DNA from: Bugula neritina
Taxonomy: Eukaryota; Bryozoa; Gymnolaemata; Cheilostomatida; Bugulidae
DNA length: 64,000 bases
Direction: 5' to 3'
Assembly: GCA_964035545.1 (NCBI GenBank)
Contig: CAXIUT010000291.1
Location: 1 to 64,000 of the forward strand
Notes under the pieces: model-generated
What the model saw: the letters and a program-made list of their open reading frames with translations, nothing else
Databases searched by the model: none
What the model was told of the DNA's origin: nothing
Made by a program: the position numbers and the translations under genes
Shown here: in pieces, positions 42,601-51,876 of the stretch
How positions within the stretch are numbered: position 1 is the stretch's first letter
How the letters are laid out: every line of letters starts with the position of its first letter

Positions 42601-43180
42601 CCCAGATAGTCTTGAGGTAGTCCAGATCCCAGCTCAGTTCTTCCAGCTCACGATCTACACCCGCTGTTCGCACGATTGCACCCATGCCATCCGGGATGTC
42701 GAGGTCAGACAGGGTTTGCTTGATATGCTGGCGATCTTCGCCTTCGATGCGGCGCGAGACGCCACCGGCGCGTGGATTATTGGGCATTAACACCAGATAA
42801 CGCCCGGCGAGGCTGATGTAAGTAGTTAGGGCTGCGCCCTTATTGCCGCGCTCTTCCTTATCGACCTGAAGCAGGATTTCCTGGCCTTCGCGTAGTACAT
42901 CCTTAATGCTTGGACGACTGTTGCCATCGACTTTAGCGTCGGGGTGATAGCATTCGCGTGCTACCTCGCGGAAAGACAAAAAGCCATGACGTTGTGCGCC
43001 ATAGTTTACGAAGGCGGCTTCGAGGCTTGGCTCGATACGGGTGATAACCCCTTTATAGATATTGGCCTTTTTTTGCGCCCGAAATGGATGTTCTATGTCC
43101 AAATCATAAAGTCGTTGACCGTCGACCATTGCAACACGAATTTCTTCCGCCTGTGTCGCATTAATTAAAATTCTTTTCAT
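39641..43180 (-). CDS. rne: Ribonuclease E
   Basis: 1179 residues. The catalytic half (to about 520) has the S1 domain ([30 protein letters not shown]), the sensor and DNase-like regions ([15 protein letters not shown] and [10 protein letters not shown] with the two metal-binding Asp), and the zinc link [10 protein letters not shown]. RNase E cleaves single-stranded AU-rich RNA and scaffolds the degradosome. The C-terminal half is disordered and very rich in K, P, A, T, E, N and R. It has Arg/Asn-rich RNA-binding blocks ([20 protein letters not shown]) and a degenerate [15 protein letters not shown] repeat near the end. Divergent from rluC across about 0.9 kb, as in many gammaproteobacteria. 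Confidence 0.96.
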   Translation of the reverse strand: MKRILINATQAEEIRVAMVDGQRLYDLDIEHPFRAQKKANIYKGVITRIEPSLEAAFVNYGAQRHGFLSFREVARECYHPDAKVDGNSRPSIKDVLREGQEILLQVDKEERGNKGAALTTYISLAGRYLVLMPNNPRAGGVSRRIEGEDRQHIKQTLSDLDIPDGMGAIVRTAGVDRELEELSWDLDYLKTIWDAIQTASKQHKAPVLLYQESNVIIRALRDYFRRDIGEIVIDDPQVYQQAHDFMQAVMPHNLRKLKQYKDSTPLFSRYQIEHQIETAFQREVHLPSGGAIVIDHTEALISIDINSARATKGKGIEETALNTNLEAADEVARQLRLRDLGGLIVIDFIDMLPSKHQREVERRLKEALKVDRARVQVGRISRFGLLEMSRQRLRPSLGESSQIVCPRCTGHGSIRNTDSLALSILRLMEEESMKEMTGRVTAQLPVPVATFLLNEKRAALADVQKRRNIELTVIPNPHMDTPHFEITRLRTDEMKDMGASYTQIATPPDPLDNGEADRDDKTVKAPEAAVVGNVAHSQPAPHIEKKPEPAKPEVLDVQKNPGLIRRLLHGLFGSNAKTEEPIAAVKEAQETKKKQATGDKERPARRNNQQKPNNRRKNNDSSGSDAKQQNRRNRNGRKQNDSNSANGNQGQQSTTHGNQSQQGTTNANEARGNKRNNRRQPPKANTPENKQNVQETQSTQAASDKTERRNNRRGGRRNDRERKTNDKPVVNDTLAVNSDTTPLEITLPAPSATVATNQKNTGDAKNNRRGRKPQAAKASDTAEKPSATDKQATSAESGTSTATNKATAPAETKVEAKDKTATGTPAKAADITTANQATRPAKSAQQEPQSQTQAAAGPDAVSNTNTSKDKTANSQSTTVVTSGSNENTTTTPAKAVADSSSTGNTEKPQSRSGTRKPRGGGRRKTATTPVDNQEPLIIDITPKKSTRGDKAKSNKHSAKANTEASTEAKAASKTDESTRQQSDKPKDKPVATTEATATKPAAKAETTAAGENTSKPTPTRSKQADTADKNADTKATKASPKTGAKTTTDTAEQSAKKATPKPAVAKPAVAASKAEPKAPPVAAKPATATEPKAPVTTKPATAESKAPVAAKSAAAEPKAPAAKPATAEPQAPVAVKSAPSVASNAESKPAAKPKPATDKEASAPVKPAAKKPVWMHADD

Positions 43181-44078
43181 GTAGTACTACACCACTATTG
43201 TGCAGCACCTGCTTAACCAAATTTGTTTACTGCGGAAATTAAAAATTTCCATGCTTGCGGGGCGCGGCTTTTATGCTGCTGGGTACCAGCCAGCCAAAGC
43301 CATCAGACAGAGGGCATGACGCAGGATTTTATTAACTGTTGTTTTTAATAAAATCAATTGTTTATCCGGGTTTTGTGCTGTGCCTTTCACAGCCTGACCC
43401 CCGGAGTGTCTCTGAATGCTATCCGCTACTAATACTCCGCAATGTTGCTGAATGGATTATCTCGCCAGTTCAGTCTCGCCTATTTTCGATCTGCCCTTTG
43501 TATTATTTGGCAGGTTGAGACTGATCCATATTGTCGTTAAGGGCACGGCAGCTGTGCTGTGAGGCAACTATTTGCTGCGGGAGATCTGCGCCAGCCGGGC
43601 GACAGAAAAATTGCATGCACACTTCAAGGCAAGTCCGGGTTGGTAAGTTTATGTATGTAGTGAGTCATAATGAATCAATGGACTCAGGGCTACACACAAT
43701 AAAATGCTTTTTCCTTTTCAAAATAAACAAAATCTGTGATATGGCAGGGTGCTGAAATTACACACCACACTGTACACGAATTGTCTGCGCCAGCGCTGCT
43801 CATGGGACAAGCTGATCTTGCTATATTGCGTTTACTCAGCTCGCCGCTCCAAATTCCGTATGGGAATTCAATTGAATCATCTGGAGATGCGTCCTATCAT
43901 GCGTGGCTCAAAGGCGCGGCATGAAGCATTTGTTTCCCGCTCGTCTGACGTCATCAACCGTAGGGTGCAATGGTCGGGCAAAAATTCCCATCTATCCATT
44001 AACCCAAACCGAATATATCAACTTGGCTAATTGCATTCAATCTAATTGCGCCAAATAACTGTCTTTGTGGAATATTTA
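43181..44078. other. Long rne-rluC intergenic region
   Basis: About 900 bp between the two divergent starts with no convincing gene. It includes the dispersed repeat copy C. RNase E genes are known to have long 5' leaders used for autoregulation, so part of this is probably the rne leader. No clean sigma-70 promoter pair stands out to me. Confidence 0.5.
43230..43272 (-). repeat. Dispersed palindromic repeat, copy C
   Basis: Minus-strand copy in the rne leader region. The stem is GGAAATT-TTT-AATTTCC, completely different in bases from the other copies but equally paired, followed by GCAG. The upstream part reads AAAAGCCGCGCCCCGCAAGCATG. Confidence 0.7.
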
Positions 44079-45035
44079 ATGGCTGTTTCCTTCCATACGG
44101 TGACCGAGCATGAGGCTGGTCAGCGAATTGATAATTTCCTGTTGAAGCATTTTAAGAAAGTGCCGAAGAGCGTCATCTACCGTATTGTACGTAAAGGTGA
44201 AGTGAGGATTGACAAAAAACGGGTTAAACCTGAGCGCAAACTGGCAATAGGTGAGGAGATTCGTATCCCGCCGGTTAAGGTGGACATTGAGGCTCCGAAT
44301 CGTCAGGAGGCTCCGACAGCACTACTGGAGACGATTGAGCACGCTATTTTGCTGGAAGACGAGTACCTGATTGTGCTGAATAAACCGGCTGGCCTGGCGG
44401 TGCATGGTGGTAGCGGGGTGAAATACGGTTTGATTGAAGCCTTCCGTCAATTGCGACCTAATCTGCCGTTTATCGAACTGGTGCATCGGCTGGATCGCGA
44501 TACCAGCGGCCTGCTATTACTGGCTAAATCGCGTAAAGTGTTAAATGCGCTGCATGATTTGCTGCGCGATGGCGGCGGGATGAAGAAGCATTATCAGGCG
44601 TTGGTGGCGGGACAATGGCGTGATGGCCGCCAACATGTCACGATGGAGCTGGAGCGTGGTAATGGTGGTGGGCGTCACAAAGTACAGGTAGTAGCGCATT
44701 CAGCTAAAACGGCGGAGAGTATTTTTACGCCTGATACCATACTGGGTGATTGCACGCTGATGGATGTGCAGATTCTCACCGGGCGCATGCATCAGATTCG
44801 GGTGCAGCTGGCGCAAATGGAACATCCGGTGCTGGGCGATGACCGTTACGGTGATTTTCCCCTGAACCGTGAATATAAGAAGCTGGGCTTAAAACGCTTG
44901 TTTTTGCATGCGGCTTCTCTGGAATTTATGCTGGAGCTGAATGGTCACAAATACCGTTTGGAGGCACCATTGCCGGATGAATTACGCCGGGTGCTGAAGC
45001 AGGCTAACTCGCATGAAAAAGCTTATACCCCGTAG
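44079..45035 (+). CDS. rluC: 23S rRNA pseudouridine synthase RluC
   Basis: 318 residues from ATG 44079 (the frame opens at 44046). An N-terminal S4 domain (QRIDNFLLKHFKKVPKSVIYRIVRKGEVRIDKKRVKPERKL) is followed by the RluA-type catalytic domain, with the active Asp in IELVHRLDRDTSGLLLLAKS and the GRMHQIRVQLAQMEHPVLGDDRYG block. RluC modifies U955, U2504 and U2580 of 23S rRNA in E. coli. The last residues (SHEKAYTP) and the stop codon are supplied by dispersed repeat copy B. Divergent from rne, the standard arrangement. Confidence 0.95.
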   Translation: MAVSFHTVTEHEAGQRIDNFLLKHFKKVPKSVIYRIVRKGEVRIDKKRVKPERKLAIGEEIRIPPVKVDIEAPNRQEAPTALLETIEHAILLEDEYLIVLNKPAGLAVHGGSGVKYGLIEAFRQLRPNLPFIELVHRLDRDTSGLLLLAKSRKVLNALHDLLRDGGGMKKHYQALVAGQWRDGRQHVTMELERGNGGGRHKVQVVAHSAKTAESIFTPDTILGDCTLMDVQILTGRMHQIRVQLAQMEHPVLGDDRYGDFPLNREYKKLGLKRLFLHAASLEFMLELNGHKYRLEAPLPDELRRVLKQANSHEKAYTP

Positions 45036-45061
45036 AGCATGCAAGTCTGCGACTTGCACAG
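45012..45061 (+). repeat. Dispersed palindromic repeat, copy B
   Basis: Overlaps the end of rluC. CATGAAAAAGCTTATACCCC and the rest match copy A with compensatory stem changes; the stem here is TGCAAGTC-TGC-GACTTGCA, perfectly paired. Confidence 0.75.
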
Positions 45062-45125
45062 AAACGCTCCTGAAAACGCACATAGACAGCTTATGGATAC
45101 AGCTATAAAACCACACAAGATCAAA

Positions 45126-45800
45126 ATGATTAATAAGCCGTATAAGCTGCTCATTTTTGACTGGGACGGGACGCTGATGGATTCGGCGGCGCGGATTGTG
45201 AAATGTATGCAATTTGCTGCGCAGACTGTCGGTATTGCGCCGCCGGATGATGCGGCAGTGCGGAATTTGATTGGGTTGTCGCTGGAGGTAACGGTACGGC
45301 GGCTTTATCCGGAGCTGGAGCATGGGCGCTTAATACAGATGGTGGATGCGTTCCGGTGCTGGTCGCTAAGCGATGAACTGAAAATTAGTCCGTTGTTTAC
45401 CGGAGCTGAAGTGGTATTACGCACGCTGGCGGCGCGGGGTTATTATCTGGCGGTGGCGACGGGTAAGTCGCGGCGCGGACTGGATAGGGATATACGGCTC
45501 GCCGGGGTGGAGGATTTGTTTCCCATTACGCGAACTGCGGATGAAACTTTCACTAAACCGCATCCGTTAATGTTACAGGAAATATTGATTGATTATGATC
45601 TGGGCGCTAATGATGCGTTGATGGTGGGTGATACCACTTACGATTTACAGCTGGCGGCGAATGCAAAAATGGATGCGCTGGCGGTGGGTTATGGTGTGCA
45701 TGCTGCGGAGCGTTTATTAATGCATGAGCCTTGCGGCTTGCTTGAGCGGTTTGACCAGCTACCGGAATGGCTGGAAACACGAAAGGATATAAGAAAATGA
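45126..45800 (+). CDS. HAD-superfamily phosphatase (Gph/phosphoglycolate phosphatase-like)
   Basis: 224 residues from ATG 45126, which sits right before the HAD domain (MINKPYKLLIFDWDGTLMDS); ATGs at 45093 and 45039 are in frame but fall in or near the repeat. HAD motifs: I DWDGT, II VATGKS, III K in TFTKPHP, IV MVGDTTYDLQLA. Family members dephosphorylate small phosphorylated metabolites. The position between rluC and the S49 peptidase is conserved in gammaproteobacteria, although the physiological substrate is not established. It overlaps the peptidase gene by 4 nt. Confidence 0.88.
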   Translation: MINKPYKLLIFDWDGTLMDSAARIVKCMQFAAQTVGIAPPDDAAVRNLIGLSLEVTVRRLYPELEHGRLIQMVDAFRCWSLSDELKISPLFTGAEVVLRTLAARGYYLAVATGKSRRGLDRDIRLAGVEDLFPITRTADETFTKPHPLMLQEILIDYDLGANDALMVGDTTYDLQLAANAKMDALAVGYGVHAAERLLMHEPCGLLERFDQLPEWLETRKDIRK

Positions 45801-46742
45801 ATGAAGGACAACAGGCCGTTGAGGCATTAAAAACGATTGCACTGGAGACAGTAAAGGAACAGAAGCGGGCGCGGCGCTGGGTATATTTTTTAAGCTGTTT
45901 TTTGTGGCTTACCTGTTGGGCACGCTGTTTTTATTCTTCGGTTCGTTTGGTGGTAAGGGAGAGGCCACGACGATTGATGCGGATGAAATTACCGCGCTGG
46001 TGGATGTGAATGGTGTGATTATGGACGGGGCGGAGGCGAGTGCGGATATGCTGGTGCCCGGTTTACGTAAGGCATTTGAACATGAAAAAACCAAAGGTGT
46101 GATTATTCGGATCAATAGTCCCGGTGGTAGCCCGGTACAGGCTGGCTACATTAATGATGAAATTCGTCGTCTGAAGGAAAAACATAAGGATATTCCGGTG
46201 TATGCGGTAGTGTCCGATATATGTGCTTCCGGTGGCTATTACATCGCGGTGGCGGCGGATGAGATTTATGCGGACAAGGCGAGCCTGGTTGGTTCTATTG
46301 GGGTGCGTATGGATAGCTTTGGCTTTACTGAGGCGATGAAGAAGTATGGGGTCGAGCGGCGACTTTATACAGCGGGCGCGAATAAGGGCATGCTTGATCC
46401 GTTCCTGCCGGAGAATGATGCGCAGGTCGCGCATGTAGAAGATATGCTGGACGTTACCCATAGACAATTCATTAATGTGGTTAAAGAAGGCCGGGCGACC
46501 GGTTACAGGATGAGCCGGAAATCTTTAGTGGTCTGTTCTGGACAGGTGAGACGGCGGTTGAACTCGGTTTAGTGGATGCTCTGGGGAGCGCAGGCCATGT
46601 GGCACGCGAAGTGATAAAGGCTGAGAAAATAGTCAATTTCACGGTGCAGAAAGACTTAATCCAGCGATTAGCGGATCGGGTAAGTGCGTCGCTGAAGGTG
46701 TTGATTGTGGGCGAGAGTGCGCCGCGCCCGGTTTTGTATTGA
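45797..46742 (+). pseudogene. S49-family (SppA-like) signal peptide peptidase, two frameshifts
   Basis: Three phases together give one S49 protein. Part 1 (45797 on) has MNEGQQAVEALKTIALETVKEQKRARRW. Part 2 (visible as a frame at 45904-46572) has a membrane segment (FFVAYLLGTLFLFFGSF), VDVNGVIMDG, IRINSPGGSPVQ, the catalytic Ser region SDICASGGYYIAVAADEIYADKASLVGSIGV and up to VVKEGR. Part 3 has EPEIFSGLFWTGETAVELGLVDALGS…GESAPRPVLY and a TGA at 46740. One missing G near 45881 (CTGGGTA) and one near 46497 (CCGGGCG) explain both breaks. The protease motifs themselves are intact. Either real decay or homopolymer sequencing errors. Confidence 0.85.
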
Positions 46743-46787
46743 TTTGTTGATTGATTCATTGCTGGATTCGTTTGGAAACCTATCGGT

Positions 46788-48008
46788 TTAAACCAGCCGC
46801 ATGAGCAGTGTTTCGACGGGCACCTTTACGGGATGTGTTGCCGCAAAGCAATCAGCTTCTACATAAGGTTCATTCAACACCACCTGAAAGGCATGCGCTG
46901 CGCCGGTTTTTTGTTGGAACCAGCTGAGATGCTTACTCAGGCTTGCGCTGGCTGAGCTTTTTACTTCCACCAGTAGCCAGGGTTGATTGTCTTTACTGAT
47001 TAAAAAGTCGACTTCTTTCTGATCTTTCGTGCGTAGGTAGTGTAGCTGGTAATTGCCCCAGCCACTATCTGTCCACCAGTGTGTTGCTTTGAGTAAGTGG
47101 CTGGCGACCAGATTTTCATGGCGTGCGCCCGGGTCGTTAATTTGTGACCAATCCCATAAATAAACCTTGGGTTCCTTGCGCAGCGCGGTAGTGATATTTT
47201 GATACCAGGGGCGAATGCGAAAGCTGTAATAAAAACTGTCCAGTACTGTCATCCAGCGTCGGATGGTATCTACACTGACATTGATGTGGTTAGCTAAGGT
47301 GCTATACCGTACAGTTTGACCACTTTGTTCGCGCAACAGGTTGGCCAATACATCCAGCTGGTCAATCGCCTGTATCTGGTTCATGTCGCGAATGTCTTCG
47401 TAGATAAGTTGTTGTTGGCGTAGTTGTTGCCAACGATTGTAAAAGCGGCTGTCGGCCTGTACGAAGGGTTCGGGGAACCCGCCGAACTGTAATAATTGTT
47501 CCAGTGCGCCGGACGGTGGTTTTTTAGGTGCTTGTAAGAGTGTGTTGCGATCAAAGCCACCGCTGATTTCGCGCAGGCTGAGTGGATGCATGCGGTAGTG
47601 AAAGTAACGCCCCATTAAACTATCGCCGCCTTTGCGGAAAATGTCCATACGTGCGCTACCGGTGACCAGAAGTGCAAGTTGATTCTCATATAAATCAAAC
47701 AGGCCTTTTAGGTAGTTCTTCCAATCGTGGTATTTGTGTAATTCATCAAAAACAGCAATGGTGCGCTGGTCTTTAAGTTTATGCACACCGAGCTGATTCA
47801 ATAGTTCAGCGTCAGTACTGTTGTTGGTACTTTCCAGAATCCATTGTCGATGCTGGCGGTTGTCCCAATTATAGTAGTTACCCTTTTGTTGTGTGCTGAC
47901 GGCACGTGCCATCGTGGTTTTGCCAACCTGGCGCGGGCCGGAAACAAACATCATTTGTCGTTGCTTTAACAGGTCGGTTTCGATGGTTTTGGTATAAAAG
48001 CGCTTCAT
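46788..48008 (-). CDS. AAA ATPase with C-terminal DUF4143 (PD-(D/E)XK-like) domain
   Basis: 406 residues. Walker A GPRQVGKTTMA lies near residues 24-34 and Walker B IAVFDELHKY near 84-93, with TGSAR as sensor 1. A central winged-helix region (LANLLREQSGQTVRYSTLANHINVSVDTIRRWMTVLDSFYYSFRI) follows. The C-terminal domain has D in KDQKEVDFLISKD and ExK in WLLVEVKSS, the spacing of the PD-(D/E)XK nuclease fold. Genes of this family are common, stand alone, and have no settled function. A long palindrome lies directly upstream (48044-48108). Paralogous in architecture to 51877-53301. Confidence 0.85.
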   Translation of the reverse strand: MKRFYTKTIETDLLKQRQMMFVSGPRQVGKTTMARAVSTQQKGNYYNWDNRQHRQWILESTNNSTDAELLNQLGVHKLKDQRTIAVFDELHKYHDWKNYLKGLFDLYENQLALLVTGSARMDIFRKGGDSLMGRYFHYRMHPLSLREISGGFDRNTLLQAPKKPPSGALEQLLQFGGFPEPFVQADSRFYNRWQQLRQQQLIYEDIRDMNQIQAIDQLDVLANLLREQSGQTVRYSTLANHINVSVDTIRRWMTVLDSFYYSFRIRPWYQNITTALRKEPKVYLWDWSQINDPGARHENLVASHLLKATHWWTDSGWGNYQLHYLRTKDQKEVDFLISKDNQPWLLVEVKSSASASLSKHLSWFQQKTGAAHAFQVVLNEPYVEADCFAATHPVKVPVETLLMRLV

Positions 48009-48043
48009 GGGTGGCCTGTGGTTATTGTTTCAATTAATAACTA

Positions 48044-48108
48044 TTTTACGATCCATCGTAAAAAATTCCGAACTATTTTACGATGGGCCGTAAAATAGTT
48101 CGGAATTT
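48044..48108. promoter_or_regulatory. Overlapping long palindromes upstream of the DUF4143 ATPase gene
   Basis: 48063-48082 and 48089-48108 are a perfect 20-bp inverted repeat with a 6-bp spacer (inner arms TTTTACG…CGTAAAA). Just beside it, TTTTACGAT (48044-48052) and ATCGTAAAA (48055-48063) form a second palindrome with the same arm. They lie 36-100 bp before the ATPase start. They could be operators, and an autoregulatory site is the simplest reading; a hairpin terminator from the other side is less likely, since no T run follows. Confidence 0.7.
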
Positions 48109-48146
48109 GGTGGTTTATTTTTCAGATTGTCAGTGTTAACACCGGC

Positions 48147-51100
48147 TCAAAGCTGCTCAGCCACCTTTCGCGCTGTTGCAAAGTCTGTCTTCCCACTACC
48201 CAGCTTCGGCACCTCATCCATCAGGTGAATCGCCGCTGGTATCATCAGTGGATTCATCCCACCATCAATCAGACGCCGCTTCACCGCTTTTGGATCGTGT
48301 TCGCCCGCCAGCAACAGAATCACCTTCTCACCTTTCTTCGCATCCGGTAGGTTAACCGCCACGATTTCCAGCTCCGGGTCGTTCAATTGATCACGCACTT
48401 CCTGTTCTACTGCACTTAGGCTCACCATTTCGCCGCCCAGTTTGGCGAAGCGCGAATAGCGATCCACAATAGTCAGGAAGCCATCTCTATCAATATGACC
48501 TTTGTCGCCCGACTTGTACCAACGCCGCCCATCCAATTCGACGATAACCTCAGCCGTCTTCTCCGGGTTATTCAGATAGCCCAGCATCACCTGTGGCCCG
48601 CCAATCAGAATCAGCCCGTCTTCACCGGTCGGCAGTTTTTCCAGCGTATCCGGATCAACAATACGGAAGCTGGTGCCGGGGACGGGTAGCCCAATCGTGC
48701 CCAGTCTGTTGGCGGGCTGGAATTTCCAGGTATCGGTTTCCAGCTGATCGGGGGCGTTAACCCCGGCTACCGGCGAGGTTTCGGTGGTGCCATAGCCTTC
48801 GAGGATCGGTTTGTTAAAGCGCTCCATAAATAATTGGCGGATGTCCTGCGGCAGCTTTTCTGCGCCCGCTACGATATAACGCAATGACTGCATCATTAGG
48901 GGGTGTACTTTTTTATTGCGGGCGTACAGGCGGAAGAAGGTGGCGGTGCCAAATAATACCGTGGCCTCGTATTTGGCCACGCCTTTGGCGATGGTAACCG
49001 CATCGGTTGGATCGGGGTGGCATACTACCGGCACACCTTCCGACAGGGGCAGTAAGACACCAGCCAGCAGGCCAAAGGCATGAAACGCAGGCAGCGTGCC
49101 CATAATCACATCATTTTCCAGCGTATTCAGCATGTCCGACACCTGGCGCGAATTCGTGGCCAGGTTGCGGTGTGAGAGCTGTACGCCTTTCGGTGCGCCC
49201 TCACTGCCACTGGAAAACAAAATGGCAGCTGTGCTTTCCATATCAACACGCCTGATATGCAAAGATTGCAGCAGAGCCGTTGGCATAATCACTACTTTCA
49301 GCAAAGTCAGCAGGCGTTGCGCTGCGCTAATGTCTTTACGCAGGTCTTCCAGATAAATCAGCGGTGTGTCCGGGTAAATTGCCGCAATATCAATATTGCG
49401 CTCCTTTAGCCGTTTCAGGAACAGGCGCGAGGTATAGATACGTTTAATCTCAGCCTGTTGTACCGCACTCTGTAGTGCTTCGGTGCTGGCGGTATAATTC
49501 AGATTAACCACAGTTTTACCGAGCGAGAGTACCGCCATGTTGGTAATACAGCTGGCCACGCTGGTGGGTAACAAAAGGCCAATATTTTGTTCCGGGCTAT
49601 GTTTTTTAATCAGTCCGGCGAAGAGCAGCGTGCCGGTGATAAAGCGGTTATTGCTTAATGGTTCGCCTTCTACATCGCTGGCCGCGAGGCGAAAACCATT
49701 GCGTTTGGCGGAGCGTAACCAGTTAACCGGCAGCGGGTCGAGTGTTTTCGAATAGGTTTCCCAGGAGCTGAAGGACAGGTCGAAAACCTGTTGTTTGAGG
49801 CGGTGGGCCGGGGTATCGGAGGGCAGTGTTTCTCCAAATGACACCATAATGTCACGCTTAAAGCCGGACTGGCGTGACTGGCGGAAGAAACCACTGGAGC
49901 GTGAGAAACGACTACCCCACAGGCCGTGTAGGTAGAAAGGGATAATAACTGCGTCAGTGCCTTTGACTGCGGTCTCGTAATCGTTACTAAAGGCGGAAAG
50001 CTGGCCGGTGCGGCTAATCGCACCTTCCGGGAACAGGCACACGGCCTCGCCGTTTTGCAGCAGTTCATTAATCTTTGCGCGCATTGCCTCCTTATTATCC
50101 GGGTTAATCCGGATAACATTAAGCATCTTCAACATCTGTTGCAGATACCAGCGCTCGTAATAGCCTTTTTCCACCACAAAATGCAGTTCACGCGGGAACG
50201 CCATTTGTACCAGCGCCCAGTCAATAAAGCTGATGTGGTTACCCATTAGCAGCATGCCACCTTCCGTTGGCAGGTTTTTAAAGCCCTGCACCTTGAGGCG
50301 GTAACGGGCTTTAAATAAACGACTGGCAACAAAGCGCAGAATCGACTGTGGCAGTTTAATAATGGCGTAGATCGCGGTGGCGAATGCGACCAGAATCAGG
50401 AAGGCAAACATATACAGACTGTTAAAGCCGACTAGTGCCATCAAAATCGTCAGCCCCAGAAAGCTCAGCATCAGCACATTATTCAGCATATTGTATGACG
50501 CGAGGACACGGCCAAGGTGTTCTTTGGGCGCATGGTATTGCATCATCGCATTGAGCGGGATAATGAACAGACCACCCATCACACCAAGTGCCATAAAGTT
50601 AACGGCCTGTAAAACCTTACTATCGAGCGAGGCCATTAGGATAAGGCAGATGGCAATACCGATTGCGCCCACCGGCACCAATCCGGTTTCAATGTGATTG
50701 CGCGACAGGTAACCGGCGAGTAATGACCCGGTCATAATCCCTATGCCCGCGAAGGCCATAATTCCCTGTAGCTCTGCTGTGCTGGTGATACCGAGGTGTT
50801 CTTTGGCGAAGGCGGGGTAGGTGGCGAGTACGACCTGTGAAATGGCCCAGAATATCGACACACCCATAATGGTGAGCCAGATAATCTGGTGGTTCCAGAC
50901 ACGTTTTAAATTCGCTTTGGCGGTTTTGCCGGTGAGGTAGTCCTGGCGATCAAATGTAATGTCCGGGTTGGTGTCGCCGGTTTTTGGAATACGGTAAGCC
51001 TGCCACAATTCTAATAAGGTAAAGCCAACCAGTAACCAGCCGAGCGGGGCAACATTTTGCAGTACAGTGGATTTATCCGTCAGTGCGACGTCTTTCAGCA

Positions 51101-51593
51101 TGCTTTCAAATAAGACTGAGAAGAAAAAGGTACTGATCAGGATCGAAATCATCGCGGTGGACTGCGCCAGTGCGTTGCCCTGTGGCAGCTTAGTTTCACC
51201 AACCAGCTCGCGGATATAACCAATTTTTGCCGGGCCATAGAAGGCACTCTGCATCGCCAGTAGAAACGTCATGCCAAAGCCAAACCAAAACCAGCCCATG
51301 TAATAACTAAGCGTGATTAACAGCGTCAGAATGGTCGCGCCCCAGGCACTAAAGCGCATAATCAGGTGTTTGGGGTATTTATCGGAGAGGTAACCCGCCG
51401 GAGTGAATAACATAATAAACGGGAGCAGAATCAACGCGTTCACTATCGCCGTTAAAACGATTTGTGTCGGACTATCGTAGATCTTGAAGATGGTATTCTG
51501 GATGATGATTTTGTGGCCGAGATCGACAAAAGCATTGAGGAATACAACGGTGATGAAGGCGATAAAGCCCTGGATGCGTAACACCTGTAGCAT
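48147..51593 (-). CDS. aas: LplT-Aas fusion: MFS lysophospholipid transporter, acyltransferase and acyl-ACP synthetase
   Basis: 1148 residues in three parts. Residues 1 to about 420 are a 12-helix MFS transporter (LplT-like, FITVVFLNAFVDLGHKIIIQNTIF…FTPAGYLSDKYPKHLIM). About 430-620 form a PlsC acyltransferase with NHISFIDW (NHxxxxD near residue 452) and FPEGAISRTG. About 640-1148 form an AMP-forming acyl synthetase with ILFSSGSEGAPKGVQLSHRN, YGTTETSPV and YKSGDKGHIDRDG. Together they import lysophospholipids and reacylate them with acyl-ACP. E. coli encodes the two functions as separate adjacent genes; fused versions are common in other gammaproteobacteria. Confidence 0.93.
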   Translation of the reverse strand: MLQVLRIQGFIAFITVVFLNAFVDLGHKIIIQNTIFKIYDSPTQIVLTAIVNALILLPFIMLFTPAGYLSDKYPKHLIMRFSAWGATILTLLITLSYYMGWFWFGFGMTFLLAMQSAFYGPAKIGYIRELVGETKLPQGNALAQSTAMISILISTFFFSVLFESMLKDVALTDKSTVLQNVAPLGWLLVGFTLLELWQAYRIPKTGDTNPDITFDRQDYLTGKTAKANLKRVWNHQIIWLTIMGVSIFWAISQVVLATYPAFAKEHLGITSTAELQGIMAFAGIGIMTGSLLAGYLSRNHIETGLVPVGAIGIAICLILMASLDSKVLQAVNFMALGVMGGLFIIPLNAMMQYHAPKEHLGRVLASYNMLNNVLMLSFLGLTILMALVGFNSLYMFAFLILVAFATAIYAIIKLPQSILRFVASRLFKARYRLKVQGFKNLPTEGGMLLMGNHISFIDWALVQMAFPRELHFVVEKGYYERWYLQQMLKMLNVIRINPDNKEAMRAKINELLQNGEAVCLFPEGAISRTGQLSAFSNDYETAVKGTDAVIIPFYLHGLWGSRFSRSSGFFRQSRQSGFKRDIMVSFGETLPSDTPAHRLKQQVFDLSFSSWETYSKTLDPLPVNWLRSAKRNGFRLAASDVEGEPLSNNRFITGTLLFAGLIKKHSPEQNIGLLLPTSVASCITNMAVLSLGKTVVNLNYTASTEALQSAVQQAEIKRIYTSRLFLKRLKERNIDIAAIYPDTPLIYLEDLRKDISAAQRLLTLLKVVIMPTALLQSLHIRRVDMESTAAILFSSGSEGAPKGVQLSHRNLATNSRQVSDMLNTLENDVIMGTLPAFHAFGLLAGVLLPLSEGVPVVCHPDPTDAVTIAKGVAKYEATVLFGTATFFRLYARNKKVHPLMMQSLRYIVAGAEKLPQDIRQLFMERFNKPILEGYGTTETSPVAGVNAPDQLETDTWKFQPANRLGTIGLPVPGTSFRIVDPDTLEKLPTGEDGLILIGGPQVMLGYLNNPEKTAEVIVELDGRRWYKSGDKGHIDRDGFLTIVDRYSRFAKLGGEMVSLSAVEQEVRDQLNDPELEIVAVNLPDAKKGEKVILLLAGEHDPKAVKRRLIDGGMNPLMIPAAIHLMDEVPKLGSGKTDFATARKVAEQL

Positions 51594-51647
51594 GATTTTC
51601 CTCCGGTTTTATTGGTTATAGCGCACAGTGGTGGCGCTGTTTTATTA

Positions 51648-51690
51648 CTGTTGAAGTCGGAGACTTCAATGCTTGTGGGGTGTATGCCCT
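51648..51690 (-). repeat. Dispersed palindromic repeat, copy D
   Basis: Minus-strand copy between the aas gene and the second DUF4143 ATPase. It reads ACACCCCACAAGCA, then the stem TTGAAGTC-TCC-GACTTCAA, then CAG. Stem bases differ from copies A-C but remain fully paired. Confidence 0.7.
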
Positions 51691-51804
51691 ACATAGCGAG
51701 TTAGTCTATGTGTCAAGATACGTGTTTTTGTGGGATTCGCCAAATTTTGTGGTGAGGTAGTGAAATACGGTACTGGTGGTAGCACAAAGACAGGTATTGT
51801 AGCT

Positions 51805-51865
51805 AAGATCAATTAATTGACTTTAGTTTTGTTGTTGCTATAGTTAAGGTCAACTAATTGATCTT
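51805..51865. promoter_or_regulatory. Long imperfect palindrome upstream of the second DUF4143 ATPase gene
   Basis: 51805-51824 (AAGATCAATTAATTGACTTT) and 51846-51865 (AAGGTCAACTAATTGATCTT) are inverted copies matching at 18 of 20 bases, 21 bp apart, ending 11 bp before the ATG at 51877. The position suits an operator. Its sequence is unrelated to the palindrome before the other DUF4143 gene. Confidence 0.65.
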
Positions 51866-51876
51866 ATTGGCTCTCT

